Both the position numbers and the translations under genes were made by a program. 64,000 nucleotides of DNA, taken from assembly GCF_039994875.1 (NCBI RefSeq), contig NZ_CP121196.1:1550001-1614000 (forward strand). Direction: 5' to 3'. Source of the DNA: Telmatobacter sp. DSM 110680. Its GTDB lineage: Bacteria > Acidobacteriota > Terriglobia > Terriglobales > Acidobacteriaceae. Shown piece after piece: positions 7,551-16,430 of the stretch. The notes beneath the pieces were generated by a model, which made no database searches, was not told the DNA's origin, and was given only the letters and a program-made list of their open reading frames with translations. Numbering within the stretch: position 1 is the stretch's first letter; every line of letters starts with the position of its first letter.

Positions 7551-9611
7551 ATGGGGCGTATTCGTGTTCTTTCCGACCAGGTAGCAAATCAGATTGCTGC
7601 TGGTGAGGTAGTCGATCGTCCCGCCTCCGTCGTCAAGGAACTATTAGAGAACGCTCTCGATGCCGGCGCCCATCGCATCCGCGTTGAAGTCGAAGCCGGC
7701 GGGCGCAAACTGATTCGCATTGCCGACGACGGGCAGGGAATGAATCGCGATGACGCACTTCTTGCCTTCGAGCGTCACGCAACTTCAAAACTCCGCACTG
7801 CCGAGGAATTGCTCTCCATCTGCACTCTGGGATTTCGCGGAGAGGCCCTACCCTCCATCGCATCCGTCGCACGCGTCTCTCTCGAAACCTCCACCGGTGA
7901 AGAAGCAGGAACCCGCATGGACATCGCCGGCGGAAAAATTCTTCACGTCGAAGACGCACCCATTCCGCGGGGAACCACGATCTCGGTCTCCGACCTCTTC
8001 TTCAACACACCGGCGCGTCGCAAATTTCTTCGCGCAGAATCCACTGAGCTTTCGCATGTTACGGCTCTGGTGACGCACTACGCGTTGGCTCATCCAGAAA
8101 AACACTTCGAGCTCGTCTCCGCGTCGCACACGCTGGTATCTGCTCCCCCCGTCAGCCGACCAGCCGAGCGCATCTATCAGATCTTCGGCAAAGAAACCCT
8201 TTCTCAATTGCTCCCCGTCGCTGCGGAGATACGTTTCGACCGGGCCGGACTTCCCGAACCTCCTCCATGGAAACGCGATCCTGATGAACCGCCTCGAGAT
8301 CCCGGCGCATTGCGGGTGTCTGGCTTCTATTCCAAACCCGAACTGCAAAAGCTCAATCGCAATTCGATCTATATCTTCGTCAACAAGCGCCTGATCCGCG
8401 ACCGCCTGCTCTTGCACGCCATCGCCGAGGCCTACCGGAACATCATCCCGCCCACCAGCTCTCCCGTTGTGTTGTTGTTCCTTGAAATGCCGCCCGAAGA
8501 AGTGGACGTAAACGTTCATCCTGCGAAAACAGAAGTCCGCTTCCGCCAGCAGTCCCTTGTCCACGATTTTGTCCGCGACAGTCTTCGCAACGCGCTCATC
8601 GCCGCTCGTCCATCAGCCGCTTTTATGGCAGCCCTCGATTCATCTCCTGCTGCCTCGCCGTCTCTCATCCCCGTGCCCATCTCCCGGCTTCCCGGGGCTC
8701 CGCATGATCTGAACCCGGATCTGAACCCAAGCGTGCCACCCGACAGCGACGCCGGCCTGATCCCAACTTCCGATGCTTTTCAATTGACCCCTCGACCCAT
8801 CAGTCCCTTGCCCGGTAAACTGCCCTTCGGCGATAGCGAGATTGCCACCCGGGTCGAGCAGCAAACATTCCGCCAAGTCGCTGCAGCTCTGCTAGATGCC
8901 CCTGCCAACGAGGCCGGCCATGAAAGCTGTTCGCCCGAGCTCGCGAACACATTCCCCAACCAGGCCGCGCAGACCGGAACCGCCCAGGTTGAAGCCGACC
9001 AAGCCGCCGCAAATCTCAACCAGCTTGGATCGCTCCGCCCCCTCGGCCAGCTCCGCGAGTCGTTCATCCTTGCCACCGGCGATCAAGGCTTATGGATAAT
9101 CGACCAGCATGTGGCACACGAACGCATTCTTTTTGAGAAGATTCTGCGCGATCGACAGGTCGAAAAAGTCCATCGTCAGCGCCTTCTGATGCCGCTGCTC
9201 GTCGAGCTGAAACCATGGCAAATGGTAATTTTTGCGCAAATTGCCGATGAATTGGAACAAAACGGCTTCGAGGTAGAACCCTTTGGCCCTCAAACACTTG
9301 CAGTCAAGGGCGCGCCTGTGGGCCTCGAGGGCAGCGCGCTTGAGCGCATGCTCACTCAGGTCATTGAGCAATCTGAAGCGCCAAGTGAACCCACGTTGAA
9401 TGAGAACCTTACGTCCTTGCGAACTAGGATTGCCGCCTCCATCGCGTGCCACTCCGCCATCAAGATCAATACCCCCCTTGACCCGAAGCGAATGGAGTGG
9501 CTATTGTTGGAACTTGCAAAGACCGAGCATCCAACGAGTTGCCCCCACGGTCGTCCGATAGCTCTGCTCTACTCGTGGAAGGACATTCAACGGGCCTTCC
9601 ATCGAATTTAA
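7551..9611 (+). CDS. mutL: DNA mismatch repair protein MutL
   Basis: MutL couples mismatch recognition by MutS to strand incision. The 686-residue protein opens with the GHKL ATPase motifs (NQIAAGEVVDRPASVVKELL, then DDGQGM and the GFRGEAL loop). A proline/serine-rich linker follows (about 345-480). The C-terminal dimerisation and nuclease domain has the endonuclease signature DQHVAHERILFE near residue 517 (canonical DQHAxxExxxxE, with Val for Ala), ACHSAIK, and CPHGRP near 664. These mark it as the nicking type found in bacteria without MutH. The ATG overlaps no neighbour. The gene is the first of a head-to-tail run continuing into the AlkZ-like gene and cmk. Confidence 0.95.
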   Translation: MGRIRVLSDQVANQIAAGEVVDRPASVVKELLENALDAGAHRIRVEVEAGGRKLIRIADDGQGMNRDDALLAFERHATSKLRTAEELLSICTLGFRGEALPSIASVARVSLETSTGEEAGTRMDIAGGKILHVEDAPIPRGTTISVSDLFFNTPARRKFLRAESTELSHVTALVTHYALAHPEKHFELVSASHTLVSAPPVSRPAERIYQIFGKETLSQLLPVAAEIRFDRAGLPEPPPWKRDPDEPPRDPGALRVSGFYSKPELQKLNRNSIYIFVNKRLIRDRLLLHAIAEAYRNIIPPTSSPVVLLFLEMPPEEVDVNVHPAKTEVRFRQQSLVHDFVRDSLRNALIAARPSAAFMAALDSSPAASPSLIPVPISRLPGAPHDLNPDLNPSVPPDSDAGLIPTSDAFQLTPRPISPLPGKLPFGDSEIATRVEQQTFRQVAAALLDAPANEAGHESCSPELANTFPNQAAQTGTAQVEADQAAANLNQLGSLRPLGQLRESFILATGDQGLWIIDQHVAHERILFEKILRDRQVEKVHRQRLLMPLLVELKPWQMVIFAQIADELEQNGFEVEPFGPQTLAVKGAPVGLEGSALERMLTQVIEQSEAPSEPTLNENLTSLRTRIAASIACHSAIKINTPLDPKRMEWLLLELAKTEHPTSCPHGRPIALLYSWKDIQRAFHRI

Positions 9612-9703
9612 AAGGCATTTAAGATAAAACATGGGTGGTCGTCCTCCGCAGTGTGCGTAGGACTGCCAGGGCGCTAGCGCCGACCCGGAAGTGAGGTTTT
9701 TCT

Positions 9704-11386
9704 TTGACATCGGAGCAATTAGTACAAGCGCGCGCAGAAAGAATGCGCCAAAACGGCCTTGGAACACTCACCTTGGAAGATGCCCGTACCTGGATTGAAG
9801 AGACCGGACTTTGTCTTTTCTTACCGAAACGGCAATTTTCGTCTTCCGTAGCACCCTCATTTGTTGAAGCCGTCGCCGGACGGCCGGAAGTTACCCCCGA
9901 TCCAAAGACCATCGCCCATGCCGAAGATCTTCTAGTCCGGCTTGAAAATGATGGAGTTGCGGTTCGGCTCAATCTGCTGGGACAGCCCGGCGAGCAGCCT
10001 GATTTCGTCGTCGCTGCGTGGGTTCTCCCTTATGTCTATGCGCTTCGCGGTGACCGCGACTGGCGCCGCAGCCCGCAATTGACCGGCTCTCGACAGGTTT
10101 CCCAACTTGCCGTTCACGTTTACAAGAACCTCGAGTCTGGGGACGCCACCGTATCTCATCTGAAACAGGCATTGGGCAAGGAAGTCTCCGAGTCGGCCGT
10201 CGTTCGGGCTATCACGGAACTGTGGCAGCAGCTTCGCATCATCCCGGTGATCGCGGCTCGTGGTCAGGCAGCCAAATGGCAACTGCTCCGCACCCGCTTC
10301 CAGCGTGCCATTGCTGAGGGTGCTTCCACTTCCCAAGTTACGGCAATTTCGGTACTTGCTTCCATCTACCTGCAGGCCTCCATTGCCGCCAGCATGGAAG
10401 ATGTGGAACTGTTCCTCGCCCCGCTCACGGCGCGCAGCAAGATACGCGAAGTCATTCGCGGCTTGGTGGCGACACGCCAGGTTCACACCATCTCCCTCGG
10501 ACACGCACCCCACTTCTACGTAGCAGGAACGTTGCCCGAGTTCGAGCCGGTTTCGACTATGTACGCAAGTTCCTCCATGCCCGCCTCTGCATATTTCCTC
10601 CGCTCCTTTGAGCGGGATGAGGAAGCTCACGGTCCGGCAATCTCGCTGCCTTTTGCTCAGAAGCAGGTCTCTATTACTCCGCCCGCAGCCGCGCCGGCAC
10701 CCGTGCCGCCGGCTGACCATGTCAGCGCAGAGAACCATGTCCCCCGCATGCCCGTCCGTCCGGCATCTACCAATGGGACCAACGGAATCTCAGAATCCGC
10801 CCGGCCGCACTTCAATCGCCCGGCCTCGAATGGGCACGGCCACAAGCCCGCAATATCGGCACGGTCCGCGCAATCGACTTCTAATGGGCACCCGGTACGC
10901 AGAAGTTCCGAAGCTCGTCCCAGCTCTTCGTCACGCCCTGCTTCTTCGCGGACAAGTGGATCGCGGCCCTCTGCTGGCCCGCGCTGGAGCGGTGCCAAGA
11001 ACGGCAAGTCCAATGGCAGCCACACTTCGTCGCACGGGACAAACGGCAAGGCAGCCCATGGGGCTTCGCGCCCGTCCAGCGGCACCCGTTCGTCGAGCAC
11101 CACCCGCCCTTCCAGCGGCAACCGATCGGCTAGCGCCAGCGGAGCGCATCGCAACGGCAAACCCACGGGCCCCGCATGGGCTAAGAGGAATGGAAACGGG
11201 AAGAGCGTAAAACCTGTTGCAAAAACCACCTCTCCACGCAAGGATGCTCGTCCCGCAGCACGCAAAAGCCGCCCTGCGCTCGCCGCCGCCGGTCGGTCTG
11301 GTCGCGCTGCAACAGGACGTACGGCCACAACCGCAAAACGCTTCTTCAATAGCAGCAGCAAGCAGGGGACGAAGAAGCGCGGATGA
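9704..11386 (+). CDS. AlkZ-like winged-helix protein with long basic tail
   Basis: 560-residue protein in two parts. Residues 1 to ~305 are ordered and resemble proteins annotated as AlkZ-related, distant relatives of the crosslink-repair glycosylase YcaQ/AlkZ. Supporting segments are GLCLFLPKRQ, PSFVEAVAG, a winged-helix stretch SHLKQALGKEVSESAVVRAI and ELWQQLRIIPV. The remaining ~240 residues are low complexity, dominated by Ser, Gly, Arg, Asn, Pro and Lys with recurring RPSSG-like units, and end in a basic segment. The start is TTG at 9704 after GAGG. The stop overlaps the cmk start (ATGA at 11383), so the two are translationally coupled. DNA binding is likely; glycosylase activity is unproven because the catalytic QxQ motif of AlkZ was not found. 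Confidence 0.6.
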   Translation: MTSEQLVQARAERMRQNGLGTLTLEDARTWIEETGLCLFLPKRQFSSSVAPSFVEAVAGRPEVTPDPKTIAHAEDLLVRLENDGVAVRLNLLGQPGEQPDFVVAAWVLPYVYALRGDRDWRRSPQLTGSRQVSQLAVHVYKNLESGDATVSHLKQALGKEVSESAVVRAITELWQQLRIIPVIAARGQAAKWQLLRTRFQRAIAEGASTSQVTAISVLASIYLQASIAASMEDVELFLAPLTARSKIREVIRGLVATRQVHTISLGHAPHFYVAGTLPEFEPVSTMYASSSMPASAYFLRSFERDEEAHGPAISLPFAQKQVSITPPAAAPAPVPPADHVSAENHVPRMPVRPASTNGTNGISESARPHFNRPASNGHGHKPAISARSAQSTSNGHPVRRSSEARPSSSSRPASSRTSGSRPSAGPRWSGAKNGKSNGSHTSSHGTNGKAAHGASRPSSGTRSSSTTRPSSGNRSASASGAHRNGKPTGPAWAKRNGNGKSVKPVAKTTSPRKDARPAARKSRPALAAAGRSGRAATGRTATTAKRFFNSSSKQGTKKRG

Positions 11387-12135
11387 GTGCGGAAGAAACC
11401 TCCGGGCAGAAGAAGCCTGAGCGAAATTTCGTAGTAGCCATTGACGGGCCCGCCGGCGCAGGCAAGAGCACCATCGCCAGGCACTTGGCCCGTCATTTTG
11501 GTCTGCTCAACCTTGAGACCGGCGCGATGTACAGGGCATTCGCTCTGAAGGCGCTTCGTCTCGAGGTCCCTCTCGAGGACCCAGCCGCCCTGGAGCAGTT
11601 AGCCACCGACACCGACATCAAGCTCGAACCCGGTGAAGAAGAAAATCGTGTCTTGTTGGACGGCGAAGACGTCACCGGCCAGATCCGCAATCAAACCGTA
11701 ACCGACGCGGCCTCGCGGGTCAGCGTTTACCCTCCCATCCGCGCCGCCATGGTCAAGCGTCAGCAGGAATTGGGCGCCAATGGCGGCGTCGTCATGGAAG
11801 GCCGTGACATCGGCACCGTCGTATTTCCCAACGCCGAGGTAAAGATCTTTCTCGATGCGGCCCCTGAAGTCCGCGGCATGCGACGTTATGACCAGATTGG
11901 CCAGCACGGCCATTCCGAAGCCAAACCCGTTCCCCCACCGGATGAAGTCATCCGCGATTTGCGCGCCCGCGATGAGCGGGATCGCAATCGAGCTGATTCA
12001 CCTCTCAAACCCGCCCCCGACGCTTTCCTGCTAGACTCTACCCATCTGACGCTGGAAGAGGCCGTGAAAGCTGCCGAAGCGACCGTGGACAAATGGTTGG
12101 CGAAATCGAAAGCCGCCGGCACGCGCCTTGGATAG
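11383..12135 (+). CDS. cmk: Cytidylate kinase
   Basis: Phosphorylates CMP and dCMP with ATP in pyrimidine nucleotide synthesis. The P-loop AIDGPAGAGKSTIAR is near residue 19, followed by GLLNLETGAMYRA, the CMP-contacting EGRDIGTVVFP, and the lid region with RARDERDRNRADSPLKPA. At 250 residues it is slightly longer than the usual ~225, from a short charged N-terminus. The ATG overlaps the stop of the AlkZ-like gene by four bases. The pyrimidine operon begins about 1.3 kb downstream, so pyrimidine genes are loosely grouped here. Confidence 0.95.
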   Translation: MSAEETSGQKKPERNFVVAIDGPAGAGKSTIARHLARHFGLLNLETGAMYRAFALKALRLEVPLEDPAALEQLATDTDIKLEPGEEENRVLLDGEDVTGQIRNQTVTDAASRVSVYPPIRAAMVKRQQELGANGGVVMEGRDIGTVVFPNAEVKIFLDAAPEVRGMRRYDQIGQHGHSEAKPVPPPDEVIRDLRARDERDRNRADSPLKPAPDAFLLDSTHLTLEEAVKAAEATVDKWLAKSKAAGTRLG

Positions 12136-12260
12136 CATTGCTCTTTCGTGCTTTGATCGGGCCCCTCGAGTCTTGGAATATTCAAATTCCGTGCGCTCTG
12201 CGCGTGTCAAAATGAACGGGCCTCTCCCCCCCGAACCGTGTTGTTGAGTCTGGAGGCTGA

Positions 12261-12461
12261 ATGTCTCTTTACTGCCACGAATGCGGGTCCAGCAGCTTGC
12301 GTCGCGCTAATTTGCGCGTCATTGACACCCTCCACTTGCTTACGCTGCATTACCCGGTGCGCTGCCGCGAGTGCAAAAGCCGTTGGTACGCTCCGTATAA
12401 AGACGCTCGTCTCTTGCCGCATGCTCCGCACCGCCGCAGCGCCGCAGAGAAGATGTCTTAA
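12261..12461 (+). CDS. Small zinc-ribbon protein
   Basis: 66-residue protein with two CxxC knuckles, CHEC (residues 5-8) and CREC about 30 residues later, the spacing of a zinc ribbon. The rest is basic (RSRW-type context, RRSAAEK), suggesting nucleic acid or protein contact. A good ribosome site, GGAGG, lies upstream of the ATG. No family name recognised. The next gene also starts with a zinc ribbon. Confidence 0.65.
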   Translation: MSLYCHECGSSSLRRANLRVIDTLHLLTLHYPVRCRECKSRWYAPYKDARLLPHAPHRRSAAEKMS

Positions 12462-12581
12462 TCGCGCGCACGCCGTCGTAAATCCTTTTTCCCCATCGAT
12501 CCAGTCCACGCACCATCTCGAATGTCCTTCCGGCACGCAGTTTCCGCAATCCCACGCCGGATGCTATAGGCTTGAGTCAGC

Positions 12582-13286
12582 ATGGAAATAACCTGCAATC
12601 GCTGCCATCAAGCTGTTCCAGTGGATAGCTGCTATTGCCCTGCCTGCGGATTGCCCCAGCTTGTTTACACCACGGAAGGTGAGAGCGCCGTCCCTCCGTC
12701 TTCGGAACGCTGGCCGGAACCCGTGCGCGACGCCAGTTCCATTGACTGGAAGCCCGGCATGCGAGCCGCGTTGACCCTGGCCATACCGGCAGGACTGCTC
12801 TGCTCCAGCGTCTCCCCGATCGATTCATTGGAATTCCTGTGGATGGTTGGGGCTGCGATTCTGGCGGTCTTCATGTATATGCGCAGTCAAAGGCCTTCCT
12901 GGATCACCATCGGCGCAGGCGCGCGCCTGGGCTTGGTAACCGGCCTCGTCGCAGCTTGGCTTGCCTTCGGCGTTAGCGGATGCTGGTTGTTTACTGAACG
13001 CGTCCTGCTGCACCAATCAGGCCAGATCGACGTTGTCTACAAGGCATTCCTCGATACGTTTCAGCAACGCGTCAGTGATTCGCTCGCAGGGATGAACGCA
13101 GCGGATGCGGCGCGAATGCAGCCGGTGTTTGCCAGGATGCAAGCCATCTTCACATCTCCAGAAGGACATGCCGGAGTGTGGACCCTTTCGATTCTTTTCA
13201 ACTGCGCCATGCTGGTGCTCTTTGCTGCTGGCGGTGGAGCGCTGGGCGCCCGGTTGGAAGCACGGAGACGCAGACCCGAAGTCTAA
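12582..13286 (+). CDS. Zinc-ribbon membrane protein, unknown function
   Basis: 234-residue protein that begins with a zinc ribbon (CNRCHQ and CPACG in the first 23 residues). About four hydrophobic helices follow (roughly 62-80, 86-100, 112-140 and 203-222), with a helical, probably extracytoplasmic stretch between the last two and a basic tail RLEARRRRPE. This N-terminal ribbon plus membrane-domain layout is common among uncharacterised acidobacterial proteins. It ends 131 bases before pyrR, but the PyrR-like leader lies between, so co-transcription with the pyr operon is uncertain. Confidence 0.65.
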   Translation: MEITCNRCHQAVPVDSCYCPACGLPQLVYTTEGESAVPPSSERWPEPVRDASSIDWKPGMRAALTLAIPAGLLCSSVSPIDSLEFLWMVGAAILAVFMYMRSQRPSWITIGAGARLGLVTGLVAAWLAFGVSGCWLFTERVLLHQSGQIDVVYKAFLDTFQQRVSDSLAGMNAADAARMQPVFARMQAIFTSPEGHAGVWTLSILFNCAMLVLFAAGGGALGARLEARRRRPEV

Positions 13287-13388
13287 TCCGAAGATGCTGT
13301 GCAACTTGAATCTCTGGCGCAGCAAACATGTTTATCGCGCCGCGTCCACTTCTGCACAACTTGCTCCATCAGCCTCCAGCCTTCTATC

Positions 13389-13402
13389 ATCCGGCGAGAG
13401 AC
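13389..13402 (+). promoter_or_regulatory. Candidate PyrR-binding RNA element
   Basis: The sequence ATCCGGCGAGAGAC fits the PyrR anti-antiterminator consensus ARUCCNGNGAGGYU except at two or three of the last bases. It ends about five bases before the purine-rich ribosome site of pyrR. That position suggests translational repression when UMP-bound PyrR binds, as described in mycobacteria, rather than attenuation, since no terminator is seen here. The flanking stem is only weakly supported. Confidence 0.45.
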
Positions 13403-13417
13403 AGCGCGAGAGAATTT

Positions 13418-13987
13418 ATGAGCGAAAAAACAACTGCACCCTCCCTGCGCGTGAAGGGTAGGCTGATGTCCGCCTCGGAGGTTGAGCGCACCCTGGTGCG
13501 CCTGGCCCACGAAATTGTCGAGAAAAGCAACGGCAGCGAAGACCTAACCCTCATCGGCATCAAGCGCCGCGGCGTTCCGCTCGCTGAGCGGCTTGGCAAA
13601 CTGATCGCGGGTATCGAGAAACGACCCGTCGATACCGGTACCCTCGACATCCAGTTCTATCGCGACGATCTGTCTACAGCCGGTGTCCGTCCCGTCGTGA
13701 CCCCCGGCGCACTCGGTTGCGAAGTCGAAGGCCGCGACGTGGTGCTCTGCGATGACGTGCTCTACACCGGCCGCACCATTCGTGCTGCTCTCGACGCTCT
13801 CTTCGATCATGGACGCCCGCGCCGCGTGCAACTCGCCGTTCTCATTGATCGCGGCCATCGCGAACTGCCCATCGAGGCGACCTACGTCGGTCGCCACGTC
13901 CCCACCAGCAGTCGCGAAATAATCGAAGTCAAGTTTCACGAGGTCGATAACGACGAGCAGGTGTTGCTGGTCGAGCGAGTGGACTAA
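13418..13987 (+). CDS. pyrR: Pyr operon regulator / uracil phosphoribosyltransferase PyrR
   Basis: Bifunctional protein: an RNA-binding regulator of pyrimidine genes with weak uracil phosphoribosyltransferase activity. The 189-residue product shows the PRPP-binding motif VVLCDDVLYTGRTIRAAL, GIKRRGVPLAERL in the first half, and the C-terminal REIIEVKFHEVDNDEQV. The start at 13418 (MSEKTT) gives the family's usual length; an in-frame ATG at 13328 would add an unconserved 30 residues and include the putative RNA site. It heads pyrR-pyrB-pyrC. Regulation is probably autogenous through the element at 13389-13402. Confidence 0.93.
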   Translation: MSEKTTAPSLRVKGRLMSASEVERTLVRLAHEIVEKSNGSEDLTLIGIKRRGVPLAERLGKLIAGIEKRPVDTGTLDIQFYRDDLSTAGVRPVVTPGALGCEVEGRDVVLCDDVLYTGRTIRAALDALFDHGRPRRVQLAVLIDRGHRELPIEATYVGRHVPTSSREIIEVKFHEVDNDEQVLLVERVD

Positions 13988-14001
13988 TAACAACGGCTAC
14001 C

Positions 14002-14049
14002 AGCTCTCAGCTTTCAGAAACTGAGAACTGACGACTGAGAACTGTGAAC
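14002..14049. repeat. Heptad tandem repeat between pyrR and pyrB
   Basis: Four direct 7-base units (CTGAGAA, CTGACGA, CTGAGAA, CTGTGAA) at 14021-14048, preceded by CTCTCAGCTTTCAG. It belongs to the same period-7 class as the repeats in the ribosomal operons and fills most of the gap up to the pyrB start. Confidence 0.75.
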
Positions 14050-14054
14050 TTGAT

Positions 14055-15089
14055 ATGACTGCAATCGCATCAACGCCACCCGTACGTCGACAGCTTCAAA
14101 CGCCAAAGCCGCCCGCATCCCTGTTTCCGCACAATCCCGGTTCGCTGTTATCGGTGCAGGATCTCAGCATTGAAGACGTGAGCCACCTGTTATTCCGCGC
14201 AACGGTCCTTGAAAACCTCGATCCCTTGAAACGCGATCGAATTCTGCTCAAGCGTCGCGTAGCCCTCTTGTTCTACGAATCCTCGACCCGCACCCGCACT
14301 AGTTTCGAGCTCGCTGCCAAAGGCCTCGGCGCCGATACGACGCTCGTCTCCAGCCTCTCCTCCAGCATTGAAAAAGGTGAGACTCTGAAGGATACCGGCC
14401 TGACACTCCGCGCCCTGGGAGCAGAAGCCATCATCCTCCGTCACAACTCCTCAGGAGCCCCCTGGCTGCTCGAAGAAACAACCCGCCTGCCAATCCTCAA
14501 CGCAGGCGATGGAATGCACGAGCACCCCACTCAGGCTCTCCTGGACCTCCGCACCATCCTCGCGCATCTCCGCTATGGCGTAGAGACCCTCACCGCCGAC
14601 ACTCTCGCCGGCGTCACGGTCACCATCGTCGGCGACATCCTCCATAGCCGCGTAGCCCGCTCCAATATGCTCCTGCTGCCGCGCCTCGGCGCCAAAGTCA
14701 TCCTCTGCGGCCCGCCGCAATTGCTCCCCGACTCCGCCGCCAACGCCGGCCCCGGCATCATTGTCGAACGCGACTTCGACAGCGCATTGCATCAATCCCA
14801 AGTCGTAATGATGCTTCGCATTCAAGCCGAGCGCCTCGCCGGCATGCGACTTGACCTCGCGCAATACAAAGACGCCTACCAGCTCACCGGCCAGCGCCTC
14901 GTCGCTCACGCACCAACCGCGGTTGTCATGCATCCCGGCCCCATCATTCGCGGCCTCGAGCTCACCGCCGGCGTCGCCGACGGCGCGCAATCCGCGATCC
15001 TCGAGCAGGTCCGCCACGGCGTAGCCATCCGCATGGCCGTAGTCGAACGTGCGCTTACCGCGGGAAAAAAGGAAGAAGGCCGCGCATGA
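14055..15089 (+). CDS. pyrB: Aspartate carbamoyltransferase catalytic chain
   Basis: Condenses carbamoyl phosphate with aspartate in the second step of de novo UMP synthesis. The carbamoyl-phosphate loop SSTRTRTSFELA is intact, followed by DGMHEHPTQALLDL, VTIVGDILHSRVARSN and HPGPIIRGLE. At 344 residues it is ~30 longer than E. coli PyrB because of a variable N-terminus (residues 1-35). No pyrI regulatory subunit gene follows. The last four bases overlap the pyrC start (ATGA), giving translational coupling. The ribosome site lies within the end of a heptad repeat and is weak. Confidence 0.95.
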   Translation: MTAIASTPPVRRQLQTPKPPASLFPHNPGSLLSVQDLSIEDVSHLLFRATVLENLDPLKRDRILLKRRVALLFYESSTRTRTSFELAAKGLGADTTLVSSLSSSIEKGETLKDTGLTLRALGAEAIILRHNSSGAPWLLEETTRLPILNAGDGMHEHPTQALLDLRTILAHLRYGVETLTADTLAGVTVTIVGDILHSRVARSNMLLLPRLGAKVILCGPPQLLPDSAANAGPGIIVERDFDSALHQSQVVMMLRIQAERLAGMRLDLAQYKDAYQLTGQRLVAHAPTAVVMHPGPIIRGLELTAGVADGAQSAILEQVRHGVAIRMAVVERALTAGKKEEGRA

Positions 15090-16384
15090 CAGCTCTCCTG
15101 ATTCGCAATGGCCATCTGATTGATCCCGGCGCTGGCGTAGACGCGCCTAAAGACATCCTGCTCAGAGACGGCCGCGTCGCTGAAATCGCCGCCCCCGGAA
15201 AAATCAAGCCCGTCAATGGCACCGAGACCCTCGATGCTGCCGGTCTCACCATCGCCCCGGGCCTCATCGACATCCACGTCCATCTCCGCGAACCGGGTCA
15301 GGCCTACAAAGAAACCATCGCCACCGGCACAGCCGCCGCCGCCGCCGGCGGATTCACCGCCGTCGCCGCCATGCCCAACACCACGCCGGTCAACGACTCT
15401 CCGGAAACCACTCGCTGGATGCTGGCTGCCGAGCGCGGCGCTGTCGTGCGCGTATTCCCCATTGGCGCAGCCACCCGTGGGTCAAAAGGTGAAACGCTCA
15501 ACGACTTTGCCGCCCTCAAATCAGCAGGTGCAGTAGCAGTCACCGACGACGGCCATCCCATCCTCAAAGACGGCATCATGCGCGAAACCCTCGCTGCAGC
15601 CGCCCGTGTCGGTCTCAGCGTCATTCAGCATGCTGAAGACACGCGCATGACCCAGGGCGCCAGCATGAACGCAGGACCCACCGCCTTCAAACTCGGCCTG
15701 CGCGGCATGCCTCCCGAAGCCGAGAGCAGTCTCGTAGAACGCGATATCCGCCTGGTCACCGAGCTCAAGGATTCCCGCGTGCATCTGCACGTAGCGCACA
15801 CATCAACCGCCGCAGCCATCGCCGCAGTCCGCCAGGCGCGACGCAATGGCCTCCGCGTCACCTGCGAAGTAGCGCCCCATCACTTCCTGCTCACCGAGGA
15901 GCACGTCGGCCAGTACAACACCAATGCGAAGATGAATCCGCCGTTGCGCTCCGCCGCGGACCGCGACGCCATGATTGAAGCGATCCTTGACGGCGTAGTC
16001 GACGCCATCGCCACCGATCACGCGCCGCATGCGACGCATGAGAAGGAAGTGGAGTTCGAAAACGCTCCCAACGGTATCACCGGCCTCGAGACAGCACTGG
16101 GCCTTTGCCTGCGCTGGCTTCACAAGGAGTGGAAGTTGCCCATGGGCCGCGTCCTCAGCCTGCTTAGCGCGCAGCCCGCCGCCCTCCTCGGCCTCAAAGG
16201 CCGTGGCTCACTGGCCGTTGGTAGCTTCGCCGACGTGGTGATCTTCGATCCCAAAGCCGAATGGACGTACCACGCCAAGGACACGCGTTCCAAGGCGCAC
16301 AACACTCCATTTGACGGCTGGACCATGCAAGGCAAAGTTCGCTGGACAATCAGCGAGGGCCGGATAGCGTACGTAAGCCAGTAA
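15086..16384 (+). CDS. pyrC: Dihydroorotase
   Basis: Zinc amidohydrolase that cyclises N-carbamoyl-aspartate to dihydroorotate, step three of UMP synthesis. Class I type of 432 residues. The first metal motif is DIHVHLREPG, then GGFTAVAAMPNT. Metal-binding histidines follow in IQHAEDT and HVAHTS, with the catalytic Asp in ATDHAPH. Residues NGITGLETALGL and the C-terminal SFADVVIFDP complete the fold. It sits immediately after and overlapping pyrB, in the order typical of a pyr operon. Confidence 0.95.
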   Translation: MTALLIRNGHLIDPGAGVDAPKDILLRDGRVAEIAAPGKIKPVNGTETLDAAGLTIAPGLIDIHVHLREPGQAYKETIATGTAAAAAGGFTAVAAMPNTTPVNDSPETTRWMLAAERGAVVRVFPIGAATRGSKGETLNDFAALKSAGAVAVTDDGHPILKDGIMRETLAAAARVGLSVIQHAEDTRMTQGASMNAGPTAFKLGLRGMPPEAESSLVERDIRLVTELKDSRVHLHVAHTSTAAAIAAVRQARRNGLRVTCEVAPHHFLLTEEHVGQYNTNAKMNPPLRSAADRDAMIEAILDGVVDAIATDHAPHATHEKEVEFENAPNGITGLETALGLCLRWLHKEWKLPMGRVLSLLSAQPAALLGLKGRGSLAVGSFADVVIFDPKAEWTYHAKDTRSKAHNTPFDGWTMQGKVRWTISEGRIAYVSQ

Positions 16385-16430
16385 AAAAGAAAAAGGGAAA
16401 CAGCCTTACCGCGCCTTGCCTGAAATCCTC

